The notes: generated by a model from the sequence alone, not told the origin. DNA of 64,000 bases from Bernardetia sp. (GCA_020630575.1 JAHDBD010000001.1:301702-365701), one strand, 5' to 3'. Shown: positions 29,817 to 40,454, counted from the stretch's first letter. Numbers and translations are program-made.

Positions 29817-32800
29817 ATGCGTTTTCTACTACTGATTATTTTTTTATTTGCTTTTTCTATTCCCTCCTTTTCTCAAAATAATAATTCAGAAACTACTCGT
29901 TTGCCTGTTCGGAAAGATGGAAAGTGGGGAGTAATTGACCAAAATTCAAAAACGATTGTTCCCATTGAGTACGATTTTGTAGAAGTAGCAGAGTTTAATT
30001 ATTTACTTCTTAAAAAAGATAATGGAACAGAAAGTAAATGTATTGCAGCCGACCAAAATGGAAAACCTCTGTTATCTTTTACAGAAAATGCTACTGAGAT
30101 AAAAGTCATCGATTCTTTATTAATTGCTTACAAAAACAAAGAAAATAAATATGTTTTTTTGAGTAAAAATGGTGAAAAAACAGCAACTAATTTTGATAGA
30201 ATCCATAAAATGAGAAATTCTTATGCTTTAGGGTACAAGAACAAAACAAAGAAATATGATTTAATAAATCCGAATGCAAAAGTGCTAATTGAAAGTATTG
30301 ATACAGCTTATTTTTTAAATAGTCCAACTATCAAAGTTCAGAGTAATGTCATTCTTGCCAAAAAAGGAAAAGAGGAGTATTTGCCCAATCTAACAAATGA
30401 AACTCTAGCTCAAAAATCGCTTTACAACATTACACTACTGCCAAATGGTTATACCAGTTTTGGTGCTGGTCGTCCGTTGGGAGTGGCAGATGAAAATGGA
30501 CAGGTAGTTATTGAGCCAAAATATGCGTCTATTGTTGCGCTTTCAATGGATTATTTGGCATTAAAATCTCCGACAGCAGAATGGTCTTTGTACGATTTAA
30601 AGGCTAAGAAAGAAATTACAGAAGCCGAATATTCATTTTTTGAAGTGGTAGAAATTGACAATACAGATAAAAATAAGAAAACAGAAATACGAATTACAGC
30701 CTGTAAAAATGGAGCTTGTGGAGTAATGGATAAAGACGCAAAGTTTATTTTACAGCCCCTCTATTCTCAAATTTATAACCTTCAAAATGTTCTTTTTGTA
30801 GGAAAGAACGAACTTAATAAATGGACAATTTTAGATACAAATGGCAAGAAAATTCTTAGTCAAAATTTTGATTTAGTGTATGATTTTACAGAATATTCTC
30901 CTTTCACAAAAGTAACTACACCACAAGGCGACGGAATTATTGATAAAAGTGGAAAACTAATCTTAAATCCGATTTATACAGGGATTGATATTTTTAGTCC
31001 TAAAAAAAATGAAACTATTGTTTTTGCTTATCAAAATGAAAAAATAACAGTTCTTGAATTTGATAAATCAAACAATAAAAAGAAAGAAACCATTTTTCCT
31101 TCTTTTCAAACTTTGGCTTCCAATTATTCAAAATTAGATAAACCAGAAGTTTTTACGGCACAACTAGCTAACCGACTTTCAACAGAATATCGTTGGTTTC
31201 AGAATCCAAATACTAAAAAATGGCATTTATTAAATAAACAAAGAGAACCTGCTTTCAAAGAAGGTTTTGATGTAATTTCAGTAGAACCAATTGCAGGTTT
31301 TACTTTGGGTAGAAATAATGTAAATGGAAGCCTTTCGGCTGCTGCGCTCATTGACCACAAAAATGGCAAACTCATTAGCCAAAACAAACTTTTTTATGCT
31401 GAGTTAGAAGATTTCAGAACAGCAGATGTAGCACGAGCGTATGCAGATAGCACAAAAGAAAATGCCATTCTGACAAAAGCAGGTCTATTGGTTACACAAA
31501 TTGCAGGAGCTACAATCGATTCAATGACCTATTTTTCTGAAAATCGATTACCAATAAAAGCAGGTGGAAAATATGGACTGATGGACGAAAAAGGACAGGT
31601 AATTTTGCCTCCAACCTATTCAATGATTATGCCTTTCGAAAATGGAGTGGCAAAGGTTCAATTAGGGCAAAGTTTTGGAATAATTGATAACACAGGAAAA
31701 GTCATTTTACCAATAGAATATGAATACATTGGTAGTTTTGAAAACAATATGGCTTTAGTTGTAAAAGGTAAAAAAGTAGGTGTAACCACTAATAAAGGCA
31801 AAATAATTATAGAACCTCAGTATGAAAGATTAAGTATAGAAAACGGAGTTATCAGAGCTAGAAAAGAGGGGAAATGGGGAATTATAGATACACAAAACAA
31901 ACCTATTTTACCTTTTGAATATCAATATATCAGTACGTTTTCTGAAAATGTAGCCATTATTAGAAAAAATAATTTGTGGGGATTTTTATCGAATCAAAAC
32001 AATATTCCCAAAATCATTTTAGAACCTTCTATCAAAGCTGATTTTATTAGTGAAGTCAGAAATGGAATGGCAAAAGTGAGTTCGGAACGCTACATTGAAG
32101 AAGATGGCTATGGAACTAAAAATGCTTTTTATAAAAAAAATGGAATCATCAAAACTAATGGAGATTGGGTTTTAGAACTCAACTATAGTTTTATTGAAGA
32201 TGATATTTTTGAGGCAGGGCAAGAACTTGTTTTAATAGAAGAGAATAATAAAGTAGGTTATGCTGATAAAACAGGGAAAATAATCGTTGAGCCTTTATAT
32301 GATGCAATTGAAAGCAATTTTTCGGAAATTTATTTTGCTAAAAAAGGAATTTCTGAAGTCAAAAATCAAAACAGAATTGGCTATATCAATCACGAAGGAA
32401 AACAAATCTTGCCTTTAGAATTTTCAAAAATCAATGATTTTTATGGAATTTATGATGTAAAAGATGCCGTAACAGTTGCTCAAAAACAAAATAAAAAGTA
32501 TGGCACAATAGACAGACACAATAATACAATCATTCCTTTTGAATACGATTTTATAGGAATGGACGATAGAAACGATACACTTTCTTTTGTCAAACAAAAT
32601 AACAACTGGGGCGTAATCAATCCTTTTGGCAAAACAGTTATTCCGATTCGTTATTCGTCGGTAAAATATTTACAGAAGCCAAATACCAAACAGGCTTTGA
32701 TTGAAGTATTTTTGGATTCTGCTGTTGTTTCTTATTTAGATGAAAAAGGAAATTTTCTTGAAGAAAATCCAAACCAAAATTTAATTATTGTAGGACAAGG

Positions 32801-33896
32801 AGGGAAATTTGGAATCAAAACAGATGCAAATTCAGAAACATTTTTAGTAAATCCTTCTTATGATTTTATAGAAGAGTTTGGAAAAGTAGGCAAAAATTCT
32901 TGGGCAAAAGTAGGAATTAAAGACCCAAAAAATCCGAAGCAACTACTTTATGGAATCATTGATAATCAAGGAAACGTTGTTTTAAAACCTGAATATTTAG
33001 AAATCGGAATTTTGTCAGAAGGAAAAATAGCTGTTCAGCAAAACAACAAATCAAGAGACAAACAGCTTTTTGGTTATTTGGATGAAAACGGTAAAAAAGT
33101 AATTGATTTTGCGTATTACAAAGCATTTCCATTTTCAGATAATATGGCAAAAGTAGATTTGTCAAGAGCTGGTACAAAATGGTCGTACATCAATGAAAAA
33201 GGCGAAGTTGTCATTAAATCAGCTTACACTTCTGGAAGTAATTTTGGTGAAGGAATGGCAATTGGAGAAAATTTTTTGATCGACAAAACAGGAAAAAGAA
33301 TTAAGAGACTGTCTTATCAAAATGTAAATCCAATAGGCAATTTTGAAAATGGAGTAATTGGACTAGAAACTGAAAGAGGCTTTATTCATATTAAAAAAGA
33401 TGGAACAGCTCTTTATCCCTCGTATTTTGATAGTTTGACACAATTTAGAAACGGAATTGCTTTTGTCAAAACAGGTGAAAAATATGTTTTACTAAGACGC
33501 TCTACTGAAAGTCCTGATACTGTTCGTCTGAATTTTTCGGCAACAGCAATGCGAAATTATCAACTCAAATTCAAAAAAAATAGGAAAATCAAGACTAAAT
33601 ATGGAGAAACAATTGTCGATTTGGGTTTTGAGAAAGTGGATGATGGCTACTGGTTGATGATTAATGAAAGTGGAAATTTTGTTTCACCTACACGTTATGA
33701 AGCCGTTTCTGTTTTGCCAACTTCTACACTTTTGATTACAAGTGGTGTTTATGGTTATGCAAATTTAGATGGAAAATGGATTTTGAAACCTTCTTTTGAT
33801 GCTCGCCAATACGTACAAGGTTATGTTATTCGCTTAGAAAGAGCAGGAAAAATTACGTATCTTGGTTTAGATGGAAATATTATTTGGAAAGAGTAA
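29817..33896 (+). CDS. Secreted WG-repeat protein
   Basis: The 1359-residue protein has a signal peptide (1-20, ending PSFSQ). Essentially the rest is an array of WG repeats of 25-70 residues with the pattern GKWGVIDxxxKxIxPxxYDxI, for example GKWGVIDQNSKTIVPIEYDFV, NNWGVINPFGKTVIPIRY and GYADKTGKIIVEPLYDAI. WG repeats are thought to form beta-rich scaffolds for protein interaction; no enzymatic motif is visible. There is no T9SS sorting domain, so it may be periplasmic or outer-membrane associated. It is transcribed alone, has an AT-rich 330-base upstream region, and ends at a terminator. This is an unusually long member. A binding or sensing role is inference. Confidence 0.85.
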   Translation: MRFLLLIIFLFAFSIPSFSQNNNSETTRLPVRKDGKWGVIDQNSKTIVPIEYDFVEVAEFNYLLLKKDNGTESKCIAADQNGKPLLSFTENATEIKVIDSLLIAYKNKENKYVFLSKNGEKTATNFDRIHKMRNSYALGYKNKTKKYDLINPNAKVLIESIDTAYFLNSPTIKVQSNVILAKKGKEEYLPNLTNETLAQKSLYNITLLPNGYTSFGAGRPLGVADENGQVVIEPKYASIVALSMDYLALKSPTAEWSLYDLKAKKEITEAEYSFFEVVEIDNTDKNKKTEIRITACKNGACGVMDKDAKFILQPLYSQIYNLQNVLFVGKNELNKWTILDTNGKKILSQNFDLVYDFTEYSPFTKVTTPQGDGIIDKSGKLILNPIYTGIDIFSPKKNETIVFAYQNEKITVLEFDKSNNKKKETIFPSFQTLASNYSKLDKPEVFTAQLANRLSTEYRWFQNPNTKKWHLLNKQREPAFKEGFDVISVEPIAGFTLGRNNVNGSLSAAALIDHKNGKLISQNKLFYAELEDFRTADVARAYADSTKENAILTKAGLLVTQIAGATIDSMTYFSENRLPIKAGGKYGLMDEKGQVILPPTYSMIMPFENGVAKVQLGQSFGIIDNTGKVILPIEYEYIGSFENNMALVVKGKKVGVTTNKGKIIIEPQYERLSIENGVIRARKEGKWGIIDTQNKPILPFEYQYISTFSENVAIIRKNNLWGFLSNQNNIPKIILEPSIKADFISEVRNGMAKVSSERYIEEDGYGTKNAFYKKNGIIKTNGDWVLELNYSFIEDDIFEAGQELVLIEENNKVGYADKTGKIIVEPLYDAIESNFSEIYFAKKGISEVKNQNRIGYINHEGKQILPLEFSKINDFYGIYDVKDAVTVAQKQNKKYGTIDRHNNTIIPFEYDFIGMDDRNDTLSFVKQNNNWGVINPFGKTVIPIRYSSVKYLQKPNTKQALIEVFLDSAVVSYLDEKGNFLEENPNQNLIIVGQGGKFGIKTDANSETFLVNPSYDFIEEFGKVGKNSWAKVGIKDPKNPKQLLYGIIDNQGNVVLKPEYLEIGILSEGKIAVQQNNKSRDKQLFGYLDENGKKVIDFAYYKAFPFSDNMAKVDLSRAGTKWSYINEKGEVVIKSAYTSGSNFGEGMAIGENFLIDKTGKRIKRLSYQNVNPIGNFENGVIGLETERGFIHIKKDGTALYPSYFDSLTQFRNGIAFVKTGEKYVLLRRSTESPDTVRLNFSATAMRNYQLKFKKNRKIKTKYGETIVDLGFEKVDDGYWLMINESGNFVSPTRYEAVSVLPTSTLLITSGVYGYANLDGKWILKPSFDARQYVQGYVIRLERAGKITYLGLDGNIIWKE

Positions 33897-33975
33897 TATT
33901 TTGATTTACAAAGTAAAAGTGTTTTAAAAATTAGGGTTTTTCATAGATAGATACAAGATAGAATTTTGCGCCAGT

Positions 33976-34012
33976 AAAAGTCATTTCTTTGTAATGAAGG
34001 AATGGCTTTTTT
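33976..34012 (+). terminator. Terminator of the WG-repeat gene
   Basis: AAAAGTCATTTCTT (33976-33989) pairs with AAGGAATGGCTTTT (33997-34010), including two G-U pairs, followed by T residues. Its sequence is related to the terminators of the two HYR genes. Confidence 0.7.
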
Positions 34013-34054
34013 ATTATGATACTGATTTTACCACTCAGACAATGCAAAACAAGT

Positions 34055-34981
34055 CTAGACCCAAACATGTAAAACCTTTGATATAGATTTGTATTCTATA
34101 CTTGTTCCTAATCCTCTTGATTCTCCATCTAGGTGTGCAGGAATAGCAGTATCAAAAGTGATTTTTATTGTATCAGCTTTATAGGTTTCTACATACTGAT
34201 TTTGGGGAAGAGTTCTTTTAAATAATTGCCAAACTAGTTTTGGTATTTGTAGTTTTGAAAAGGGTTTGAGGATACAAATATCTAACTTTCCATCTTGTAT
34301 ATCTGCTTGTGGTGCGATATAAGCATTATTTCCATATTGAGTTGCATTTGCAAAGGCTACCAAAAATGCTTCTCTTTTTAGTTGCTGTCCATCAAACTCA
34401 AGTGTATAAGTGAGAGGTTTGTAAGAAAATAATTCTTTGATTGTAAAATAAGCATATCCACCCAAACCACGGAAAGTACGGGCAGCAAAAGAAGCACTCA
34501 CATGAGCATCAAAGCCTATTCCAGACGTACAAAAAAAATGATTTCCATTGGCTGTAGCTGCATCAATCAACATTTTTTTAGGTTCTAATAATCTTTTTAT
34601 TGCCTCTTCTGTTCCAAGAGGAATGCCAAGATGACGTGCCAAACCATTGCCCGACCCTTGTGGAATAATGGCTAAAGCTGTCTTCGTTTTGATAAGAGCT
34701 TGTGCAACTTCATTAATTGTTCCATCGCCACCAACAGCCACCACAACATCATACTTTTGTTCGATGGCTTGTTGAGTAAGCTGAGTAGCATGTCCTGCAA
34801 AAGTAGTATAAACAATATCGTAATGAATTCCTGAAAGTTTCAGCGTTTCATGGATAAGAGTAACTATATGTTCTTTTCTTTCTGTTCCTGAAACAGGATT
34901 AATTACAAAAACAATCTTGGTTGCTTTTTCTTCTAGTGCCTTTAAAGTATTCTGAACTTTTGGCGTTTGTTCTGATTGCAT
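34055..34981 (-). CDS. YegS/BmrU-type diacylglycerol kinase family lipid kinase
   Basis: The 308-residue protein carries the hallmarks of the DAGK catalytic domain: NPVSG at 28-32, the nucleotide-binding GGDGTINEV at 84-92 and PQGSGNGLARH near 108-118, with the C-terminal beta domain including the HLDGES motif. Family members phosphorylate diacylglycerol, ceramide or related lipids with ATP at the inner face of the membrane. Length is normal. The gene is leftward and starts just downstream of the 5'-nucleotidase gene, about 70 bases apart, so the two may be co-transcribed. Exact lipid substrate cannot be read from the sequence. Confidence 0.88.
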   Translation of the reverse strand: MQSEQTPKVQNTLKALEEKATKIVFVINPVSGTERKEHIVTLIHETLKLSGIHYDIVYTTFAGHATQLTQQAIEQKYDVVVAVGGDGTINEVAQALIKTKTALAIIPQGSGNGLARHLGIPLGTEEAIKRLLEPKKMLIDAATANGNHFFCTSGIGFDAHVSASFAARTFRGLGGYAYFTIKELFSYKPLTYTLEFDGQQLKREAFLVAFANATQYGNNAYIAPQADIQDGKLDICILKPFSKLQIPKLVWQLFKRTLPQNQYVETYKADTIKITFDTAIPAHLDGESRGLGTSIEYKSISKVLHVWV

Positions 34982-35052
34982 GGCTGTTTATTCTTTATAC
35001 CTTAAAATTTTTAGTGTATTTATACAATCACACTCTAAAGAGTGTGCTATAT

Positions 35053-36588
35053 TTATAATTTTTCTAAATATACAATTACTGCCTTTCTAATATCTGATTT
35101 AGGACTTTCTATATCATCTGAAGAAATCACATTTTCAATTGCTGGATTCGTTTCAGCATTCATAAACTCCATATTACTTTCCCTTCCTGTCAGGTTATAA
35201 TCATTTGTAACAAGTGTATATTGTTTTTCTTTTTCTATTGTTTTTCCGTTTAATAGCCAACCTTTTTGAGTATCAAATTTCAATTTTTCTTGATATTGTA
35301 GGTATCCTCCACTGCCTTTATTTTTTATTCCAGCATCTAAGAATTGTATCAAAATTTCTCCAGAAGTATTAAACTGATATATTTTGCCACCAAAAGGCAG
35401 CATTCTCAAAATATCATATTCTGTAACAATTCCCATAAGTTGATCATCTAAACGAATTGAACCACTCCCTAAAACAGCTAACTCTGCTTCTGGAAAAACA
35501 TCTGCCATTGCATCAACAATTAGAGTTCCTGCATTTGTTTGTGTTGTTCTTATGAGTGATTCTCTTGCTTCTAATGGTTCTTTTAACTTATAAATTTCTC
35601 GGTCTGGATTGAATCCTTGTGCTTCAAAAGCAGAGTCAGCAATATTTTCCCATTTTTCGATAGCTACTCTAGTAATAGGTTCATAACCAATAGAATTATC
35701 TATTGATTTAAGTTCTGAATCTATTTGTACCTTCTTTGTTTTTTTGTTGTAAGTTAGTCTATGAATATAGGCTGTTCTTGCATTTGCATCAGCTTTTGCC
35801 ATAATTGTTTGTCCATAGGTAAACTTCATATTTTCATGGTCGTGTCCTCCCATCAAAAGTTTAAGCTCAGGAACAATGCCTGCTAGTTTTTCATCTTCAC
35901 TTTCCAAAAGATGAGTCAGTGCAACTGTAAAATCTGTTTTTGATTCTATTTCTTGCTGCACATTTTTTGCAGTTTCATACTCATCTGTATATCTGACAAA
36001 TTCAGGTTGATTATATTTTGTAGTAATTCCCAAAATACCAACTTTTATACTTTCTCCTGCCGAATTTTGTGGTTCTATGGTTAGATAAATAGGAAGTTTT
36101 TTTCCATCTCTGGTAAAGGGTTGAATTTTTTTATTAGCATAATAAAATGTATTTGAAGCAATCCATTCAAAATCAGATTCATTAATTCTTTCCAAAACCT
36201 CATTTTCTTTTAAGTCAAACTCATGATTTCCAAAGGTTACAAAATCTACTTTTGCAGCATTCATAACATCGACCATTTGTGCTCCAGAGATACGTTTTCC
36301 ATCTATTTTTAATGTTCCTAACACAGAAGGATTGAGAAAATCACCAGATAAAACAAGATATGTATTCGGATTTTCTTCTAATAATTCTTTTTTGAGTTGT
36401 GCTACTCGTGCTAAGTTTCCATATTTTCCACCACTCACTCCTCCAATTTCATAAACATCATTTATATGAAGAAAAGTTAGTTTGACTATTTCTTCTGAGT
36501 CTGAAGGATTAGGCTGAGAAGAACGGCAATTTGTAAAAGCAAGGAGAAGAATGACAAACCAAAAAGCAGAAGAAAAAAAATGTTTCAT
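35053..36588 (-). CDS. 5'-nucleotidase / 2',3'-cyclic phosphodiesterase family lipoprotein
   Basis: The 511-residue product begins MKHFFSSAFWF and has a lipobox (LAFTNC), so it is likely a lipoprotein facing the periplasm or surface. An ATG 48 bases upstream is in frame but spoils the signal peptide. The N-terminal metallophosphatase domain shows HINDVYE (near 38), SGDFLNP, TFGNHEFDL and GGHDHENM, the dimetal ligands of the UshA family. The C-terminal 5'-nucleotidase domain (from about 345) has TNAGTLIVDAM and GSGSIR. It would release nucleosides and phosphate from extracellular nucleotides. The lipid kinase gene follows closely. Confidence 0.88.
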   Translation of the reverse strand: MKHFFSSAFWFVILLLAFTNCRSSQPNPSDSEEIVKLTFLHINDVYEIGGVSGGKYGNLARVAQLKKELLEENPNTYLVLSGDFLNPSVLGTLKIDGKRISGAQMVDVMNAAKVDFVTFGNHEFDLKENEVLERINESDFEWIASNTFYYANKKIQPFTRDGKKLPIYLTIEPQNSAGESIKVGILGITTKYNQPEFVRYTDEYETAKNVQQEIESKTDFTVALTHLLESEDEKLAGIVPELKLLMGGHDHENMKFTYGQTIMAKADANARTAYIHRLTYNKKTKKVQIDSELKSIDNSIGYEPITRVAIEKWENIADSAFEAQGFNPDREIYKLKEPLEARESLIRTTQTNAGTLIVDAMADVFPEAELAVLGSGSIRLDDQLMGIVTEYDILRMLPFGGKIYQFNTSGEILIQFLDAGIKNKGSGGYLQYQEKLKFDTQKGWLLNGKTIEKEKQYTLVTNDYNLTGRESNMEFMNAETNPAIENVISSDDIESPKSDIRKAVIVYLEKL

Positions 36589-36715
36589 TGTATTAATTAT
36601 ATTTTTGATTGCTAAGCAAAAAGAGAAAGCGAACAAGTTTTTGTTCGCTTCCTATATTTTTTTGATGCTATAAATTTATGAAAAAAATAGTTGTGATTTG
36701 TTTTGATGTAATAAA

Positions 36716-39436
36716 TCAACTTACCTTAAAGCCAATTACGAGTACATCATCTATTTGTTGATACTCTCCTCCTAACCACGACTGAAACTCTAGTTTTAAA
36801 ATCTGTTCTTGTTCTGCAAAAGGTTGATTACAGATTTCGACTAAAAATTCTCTAAATCGTTTTTTCATATACTTTCGTCCTCTGTCGCCTCCAAATTGAT
36901 CTTGAAAACCATCAGAAAACATATAAAATATAGTGGGAGCTGTTATATCAACAGTCTGTTTGTGAAAAAAGCGTTCTATATCCAAACGCTCTCCACCAAT
37001 TGGCATTTTATCTCCTTTAAGCTGAATGACTTGTTCATTTTGTATATAGACGACTTCATTTTTTGCACCTGCAAAATGCACTTGTTTGTTTTCTTTATCA
37101 ATAACACAAAGAGTCATGTCCATTCCATCTCTGTTATCAGTAGCACGTTGGTTAAGTGCATTTACAACTCCAGAATGTAAATCATGAAGGATTTGGTCTG
37201 CTTCATGTATATTTCTAGCATTGACAGTTTCATTCAAAACATCATTTCCAATCAATGACATAAATGCTCCTGGAACGCCATGTCCTGTACAATCACAAGC
37301 TGCAATCACACATTTTTGTTCGGACACTTGACTAAACCAATAAAAATCACCACTTACAATATCTCTAGGTTGAAAAAAGATAAATGATTCGGGCAATGCC
37401 TTTTTTACTTTAGCCAAATCAGGTAACATTGCTGTCTGAATTCTTTTGGCATAATTGATACTAGAAGTAATATCTTGATTTTTTTTCTCAATAATTTCTT
37501 TTTGATTTTCTAATTCTACTAAAGAAGCTCCTAAAGCAAGATTTTTTTCTTCAATACTCATCTTGACTAAAGTAAGTTGTTCATTTGTAGTCTGAAGTTC
37601 TTCCGAATTTTGTCTCAGTTCTTCTTCTGATGCTTGAAGTTCTTCGTGTTTTTGTGTGATTTCTTGTTTTTGATTTTCTAAAAGTTTGTTTTGAGCTTCA
37701 ATTTTTTTGTTTTTCTTTTTATTTTGAATAAAGGCGATTAAAGCAAAAGCAAAAAGAATAATGGCAGCCACAGCAATTAAATAAGCAATATATTTAGACG
37801 ATTTTTGTTTTGATGCTTCTAAGCGTTCCTTTTCTGTCTCCAGTTCTTGAAGTTTGTTTTGTTGTTCAAGAATTTCTTTTTCTTTTTTCTGTTGTTCGGC
37901 TTCAAGAGCTTGTTCTCTTAGTTTTGCATTATTTTTTTGTCTTTCTATCTCTAATAGTTGAATATCTTCTTTTCTTTTGGCTGCATCAAGCTCACTTTTG
38001 GCAAGTAAAAGAGCTTGTTGAGTTTGTTGATTTTTTAAAATTGCATTTTTTGTTTCACTTTGGCGAAGTTCGTTTTCACTTTTCAAAAGCTCATTTTCTT
38101 TTGCTTGTTTTTCAGCTTCACTTTTTACTTTTTCCAATCTCAAACGTTCTTGTTCTCTCTCATTTTCATATTGCACAAGCTGACTTTCTTGTCTTTCAGC
38201 TTCTGTACGTTGCTTTTGTAGCTCTTCTTTTTGTTTGGCAGCTTCTTTTTCTAACTTATTTTTTATATCTGTATATTTCTTAAATGCTTCTTGAGATTGT
38301 CTAAAATCGCCTTCGTATTCCCATATTTTAGATAAAAGCAAATATGAATCTGCCAAAGCCTGTTGTTGGTTATTTTTTTCAGCAATCGCAATTGCTTTAC
38401 CTACATATACTCTAGCTTCTTGCGCATGTGCTGCTAGATATTCATTTGCCCCTAAATAATTATATGAATCTGCAATAGCTGCAATATTATTTTTTTCTTG
38501 ATTTATTTTTAAAGCCTCTTGATATTGTTCTTGTGCAGCAGAATATTTTTTTAGAGCTGTATAAGTTACCCCCAAATTATTGAGTACAATTTCGTCTTTT
38601 CTATCAATTTTATTTAAAGCCTCAAGTGCTTTTTCAAAATAAGAAACAGCTTCTTTTTCTTGTCCTAATTGTCTGTATAAATAACCAATACTATTTGCTG
38701 CAAAAGCGACCTGCTCTAAGTTATTGTTTTTCTCTACTTCTAAATTATACTTTTCAATGGAGTATTTTAGGGAATTTTCAGGATTATTAATTCTGCTTAC
38801 AATTGCCAGCTTTCCTAGCGAAAAAGAAATCAGTCCTTTGTCTCCTGTCTTTTTATCTTCTTCTAGTAATTTTACGTAGTTTTTTTCAGATTCTTCATAC
38901 TCTCCATTTAAAAACTGATTATGAGCTATTTTTCTGTTTAATTCTATTATTTCTTTTTGATTTTGGTTGGCTTTATAAAGCTGTTTTGCTTTCTCAAAAT
39001 TTTCTATTGCTTTATCATAAGAAAGCCAGTTTTGATACAAAAGTCCTATTTCTGTAAAAATTTCAGCTTTACCTAAAACAGCTTTTTCTTTTTCCTTTTC
39101 GACTCTATCAAATTGTGTATTTGCCTGAACAGCATAATTAAGAGCTGTAGAATAATCATCTTGATAACGGTATGCCCGAGAAATAACGGTAAGAAGTTGC
39201 CCACGTTGAAGTGCATTATTACTGTCTTCTAGTGCAGCTTTTGCATGTCTAATAGCCTGCTCATAATTCCCTTTTTCTAATTGATAAAAAGGAGAATTCT
39301 CATCTACTTGTGCAATAACTGACAAAGAAATAAAGACAAAAATAAAAACATTTATAAAAAACAAAGACAAGCAATTATTTATAGGGGAATAAATAACATT
39401 ACTTTTTGTTTTTATATAATAAAATGCTACTCTCAT
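36716..39436 (-). CDS. TPR protein with C-terminal SpoIIE/PP2C phosphatase domain
   Basis: The 906-residue protein has an N-terminal membrane/signal helix (about 22-42), then TPR repeats up to about residue 390 (for example QAIRHAKAALEDSN, AVSYFEKALEALN, AQEQYQEALKINQ). A long Gln/Glu/Lys coiled coil precedes a single membrane helix near 545-567 (YIAYLIAVAAIILFAFALIA). After another coiled coil, a PP2C domain (about 655-906) shows DIVSGDFYW and DCTGHGVPGAFMSLIG with metal-binding Asp residues. Periplasmic TPRs probably sense a ligand or partner and control the cytoplasmic Ser/Thr phosphatase. The phosphatase half is clearly homologous to that of the 4787-8659 protein, but the sensor half differs. 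Confidence 0.85.
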   Translation of the reverse strand: MRVAFYYIKTKSNVIYSPINNCLSLFFINVFIFVFISLSVIAQVDENSPFYQLEKGNYEQAIRHAKAALEDSNNALQRGQLLTVISRAYRYQDDYSTALNYAVQANTQFDRVEKEKEKAVLGKAEIFTEIGLLYQNWLSYDKAIENFEKAKQLYKANQNQKEIIELNRKIAHNQFLNGEYEESEKNYVKLLEEDKKTGDKGLISFSLGKLAIVSRINNPENSLKYSIEKYNLEVEKNNNLEQVAFAANSIGYLYRQLGQEKEAVSYFEKALEALNKIDRKDEIVLNNLGVTYTALKKYSAAQEQYQEALKINQEKNNIAAIADSYNYLGANEYLAAHAQEARVYVGKAIAIAEKNNQQQALADSYLLLSKIWEYEGDFRQSQEAFKKYTDIKNKLEKEAAKQKEELQKQRTEAERQESQLVQYENEREQERLRLEKVKSEAEKQAKENELLKSENELRQSETKNAILKNQQTQQALLLAKSELDAAKRKEDIQLLEIERQKNNAKLREQALEAEQQKKEKEILEQQNKLQELETEKERLEASKQKSSKYIAYLIAVAAIILFAFALIAFIQNKKKNKKIEAQNKLLENQKQEITQKHEELQASEEELRQNSEELQTTNEQLTLVKMSIEEKNLALGASLVELENQKEIIEKKNQDITSSINYAKRIQTAMLPDLAKVKKALPESFIFFQPRDIVSGDFYWFSQVSEQKCVIAACDCTGHGVPGAFMSLIGNDVLNETVNARNIHEADQILHDLHSGVVNALNQRATDNRDGMDMTLCVIDKENKQVHFAGAKNEVVYIQNEQVIQLKGDKMPIGGERLDIERFFHKQTVDITAPTIFYMFSDGFQDQFGGDRGRKYMKKRFREFLVEICNQPFAEQEQILKLEFQSWLGGEYQQIDDVLVIGFKVS

Positions 39437-39992
39437 TTGAGTTTTATAAGAATGTAAGGGGGAAGTTTGGATTCAATTTTAATTGATTTCTGATTATTTC
39501 TAATAAGGGATTTAATCAATGTATCAATTTGATGATTTTTTTATTAAAATGCAAGAATTAATTAGGCTTCTTTTAGTAAAATATATTTAGGAAATAATTA
39601 TTTAGTTTGTATAATGTACATCAAGTCTAATAATCTGTGAATAAAGTTAAAAACAGCTAATTTTAAGTGATTTTTTTATAAAATCTACACAAAATCAACG
39701 ACACTTTTTAAGAATAGATTTTATAAGTGGGTTTATTGGTGTCGCTATGCTAAAACACCAAGTAAAAGCTATGTTACTTTTCTATATATTCTTGATGAGG
39801 ATATCAACAAAGTCGTACAGTTAATTTTATCTGAAAGTGTCTGATAGGAATAAAATAATCCAAAACACAAGACAATTTATTGAACAGTGTATTTACTGCC
39901 CTGTTTTACATTGTATTTATAAATATAGAACTTTTTTGTTTAAATTTGTTTAGATTGTCAAACCATTTTTTAACCTCAAAACTATACAGATA
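39437..39992. other. Intergenic region between divergent genes
   Basis: This 556-base AT-rich stretch has no plausible gene. A small hairpin TTGGTGT (39736-39742)/ACACCAA (39755-39761) is present, and its sequence faintly resembles the arm of the MITE-like element at 26056. A TAAATTTG at 39941-39948 may be the -7 element for the thioesterase gene. Otherwise I see nothing. Confidence 0.4.
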
Positions 39993-40454
39993 ATGAATAG
40001 AGTAAAAGTAGAATTACCAGATCAGTTTTTATTTAAGACAGAAATTCCTGTTCGAATTACAGACCTAAATTATGGTGGTCACATCGGAAATGATGCTATG
40101 CTTAGTCTTGTACACGAAGCTAGAGTTCAATTTTTTATGAGTGAAGGCTTTAAAAGTGAGCTTGATATTATGGGTTTAGGGGTCATTATGGCAGATGTAG
40201 CCATGCAGTTTAAGGGTGAAGGGTTTTATGGAAATATTTTTGAAGTTTATGTAACTGTGTCAGGACTTTCTTCTTCAGGTTTTGATTTATATTATAAGTT
40301 TATTGACCAAGAATCAAGAAGAGAAATTTTGAAAGTAAAGACAGGAATGGTTCTTTTTGATTATAAAAACAGAAAAATTGCAGCTTTGCCTGAAGAACTC
40401 AAAAAGCGTTGGCAACTACCACACCCAGAAAGTCGTTTAATTAGCAATGAGTAA
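39993..40454 (+). CDS. Acyl-CoA thioesterase-like (4HBT hotdog fold) protein
   Basis: The 153-residue protein matches the 4-hydroxybenzoyl-CoA thioesterase-type hotdog fold. After a first strand (FLFKTEIPVRITDLNYGGHIGNDA) it has the family motif D-x-N-x-x-G-H-x-x-N and the long central helix ending VHEARVQFFMSEG. Members cleave thioesters of coenzyme A or carrier proteins; the substrate is not apparent. Length is typical. It is rightward and probably the first gene of a two-gene unit with the lipoprotein gene about 90 bases downstream. Confidence 0.75.
   Translation: MNRVKVELPDQFLFKTEIPVRITDLNYGGHIGNDAMLSLVHEARVQFFMSEGFKSELDIMGLGVIMADVAMQFKGEGFYGNIFEVYVTVSGLSSSGFDLYYKFIDQESRREILKVKTGMVLFDYKNRKIAALPEELKKRWQLPHPESRLISNE

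Noticed and set aside
37810..38283. 157-codon hydrophobic frame opposite the TPR-PP2C gene
   Set aside because: Antisense of a Gln/Glu/Lys coiled coil reads as Leu/Phe/Val-rich, so this is an artefact.
39736..39761. Second copy of the MITE-like element
   Set aside because: Only a 7-bp stem with faint similarity to the core is present and the terminal inverted repeats are absent.
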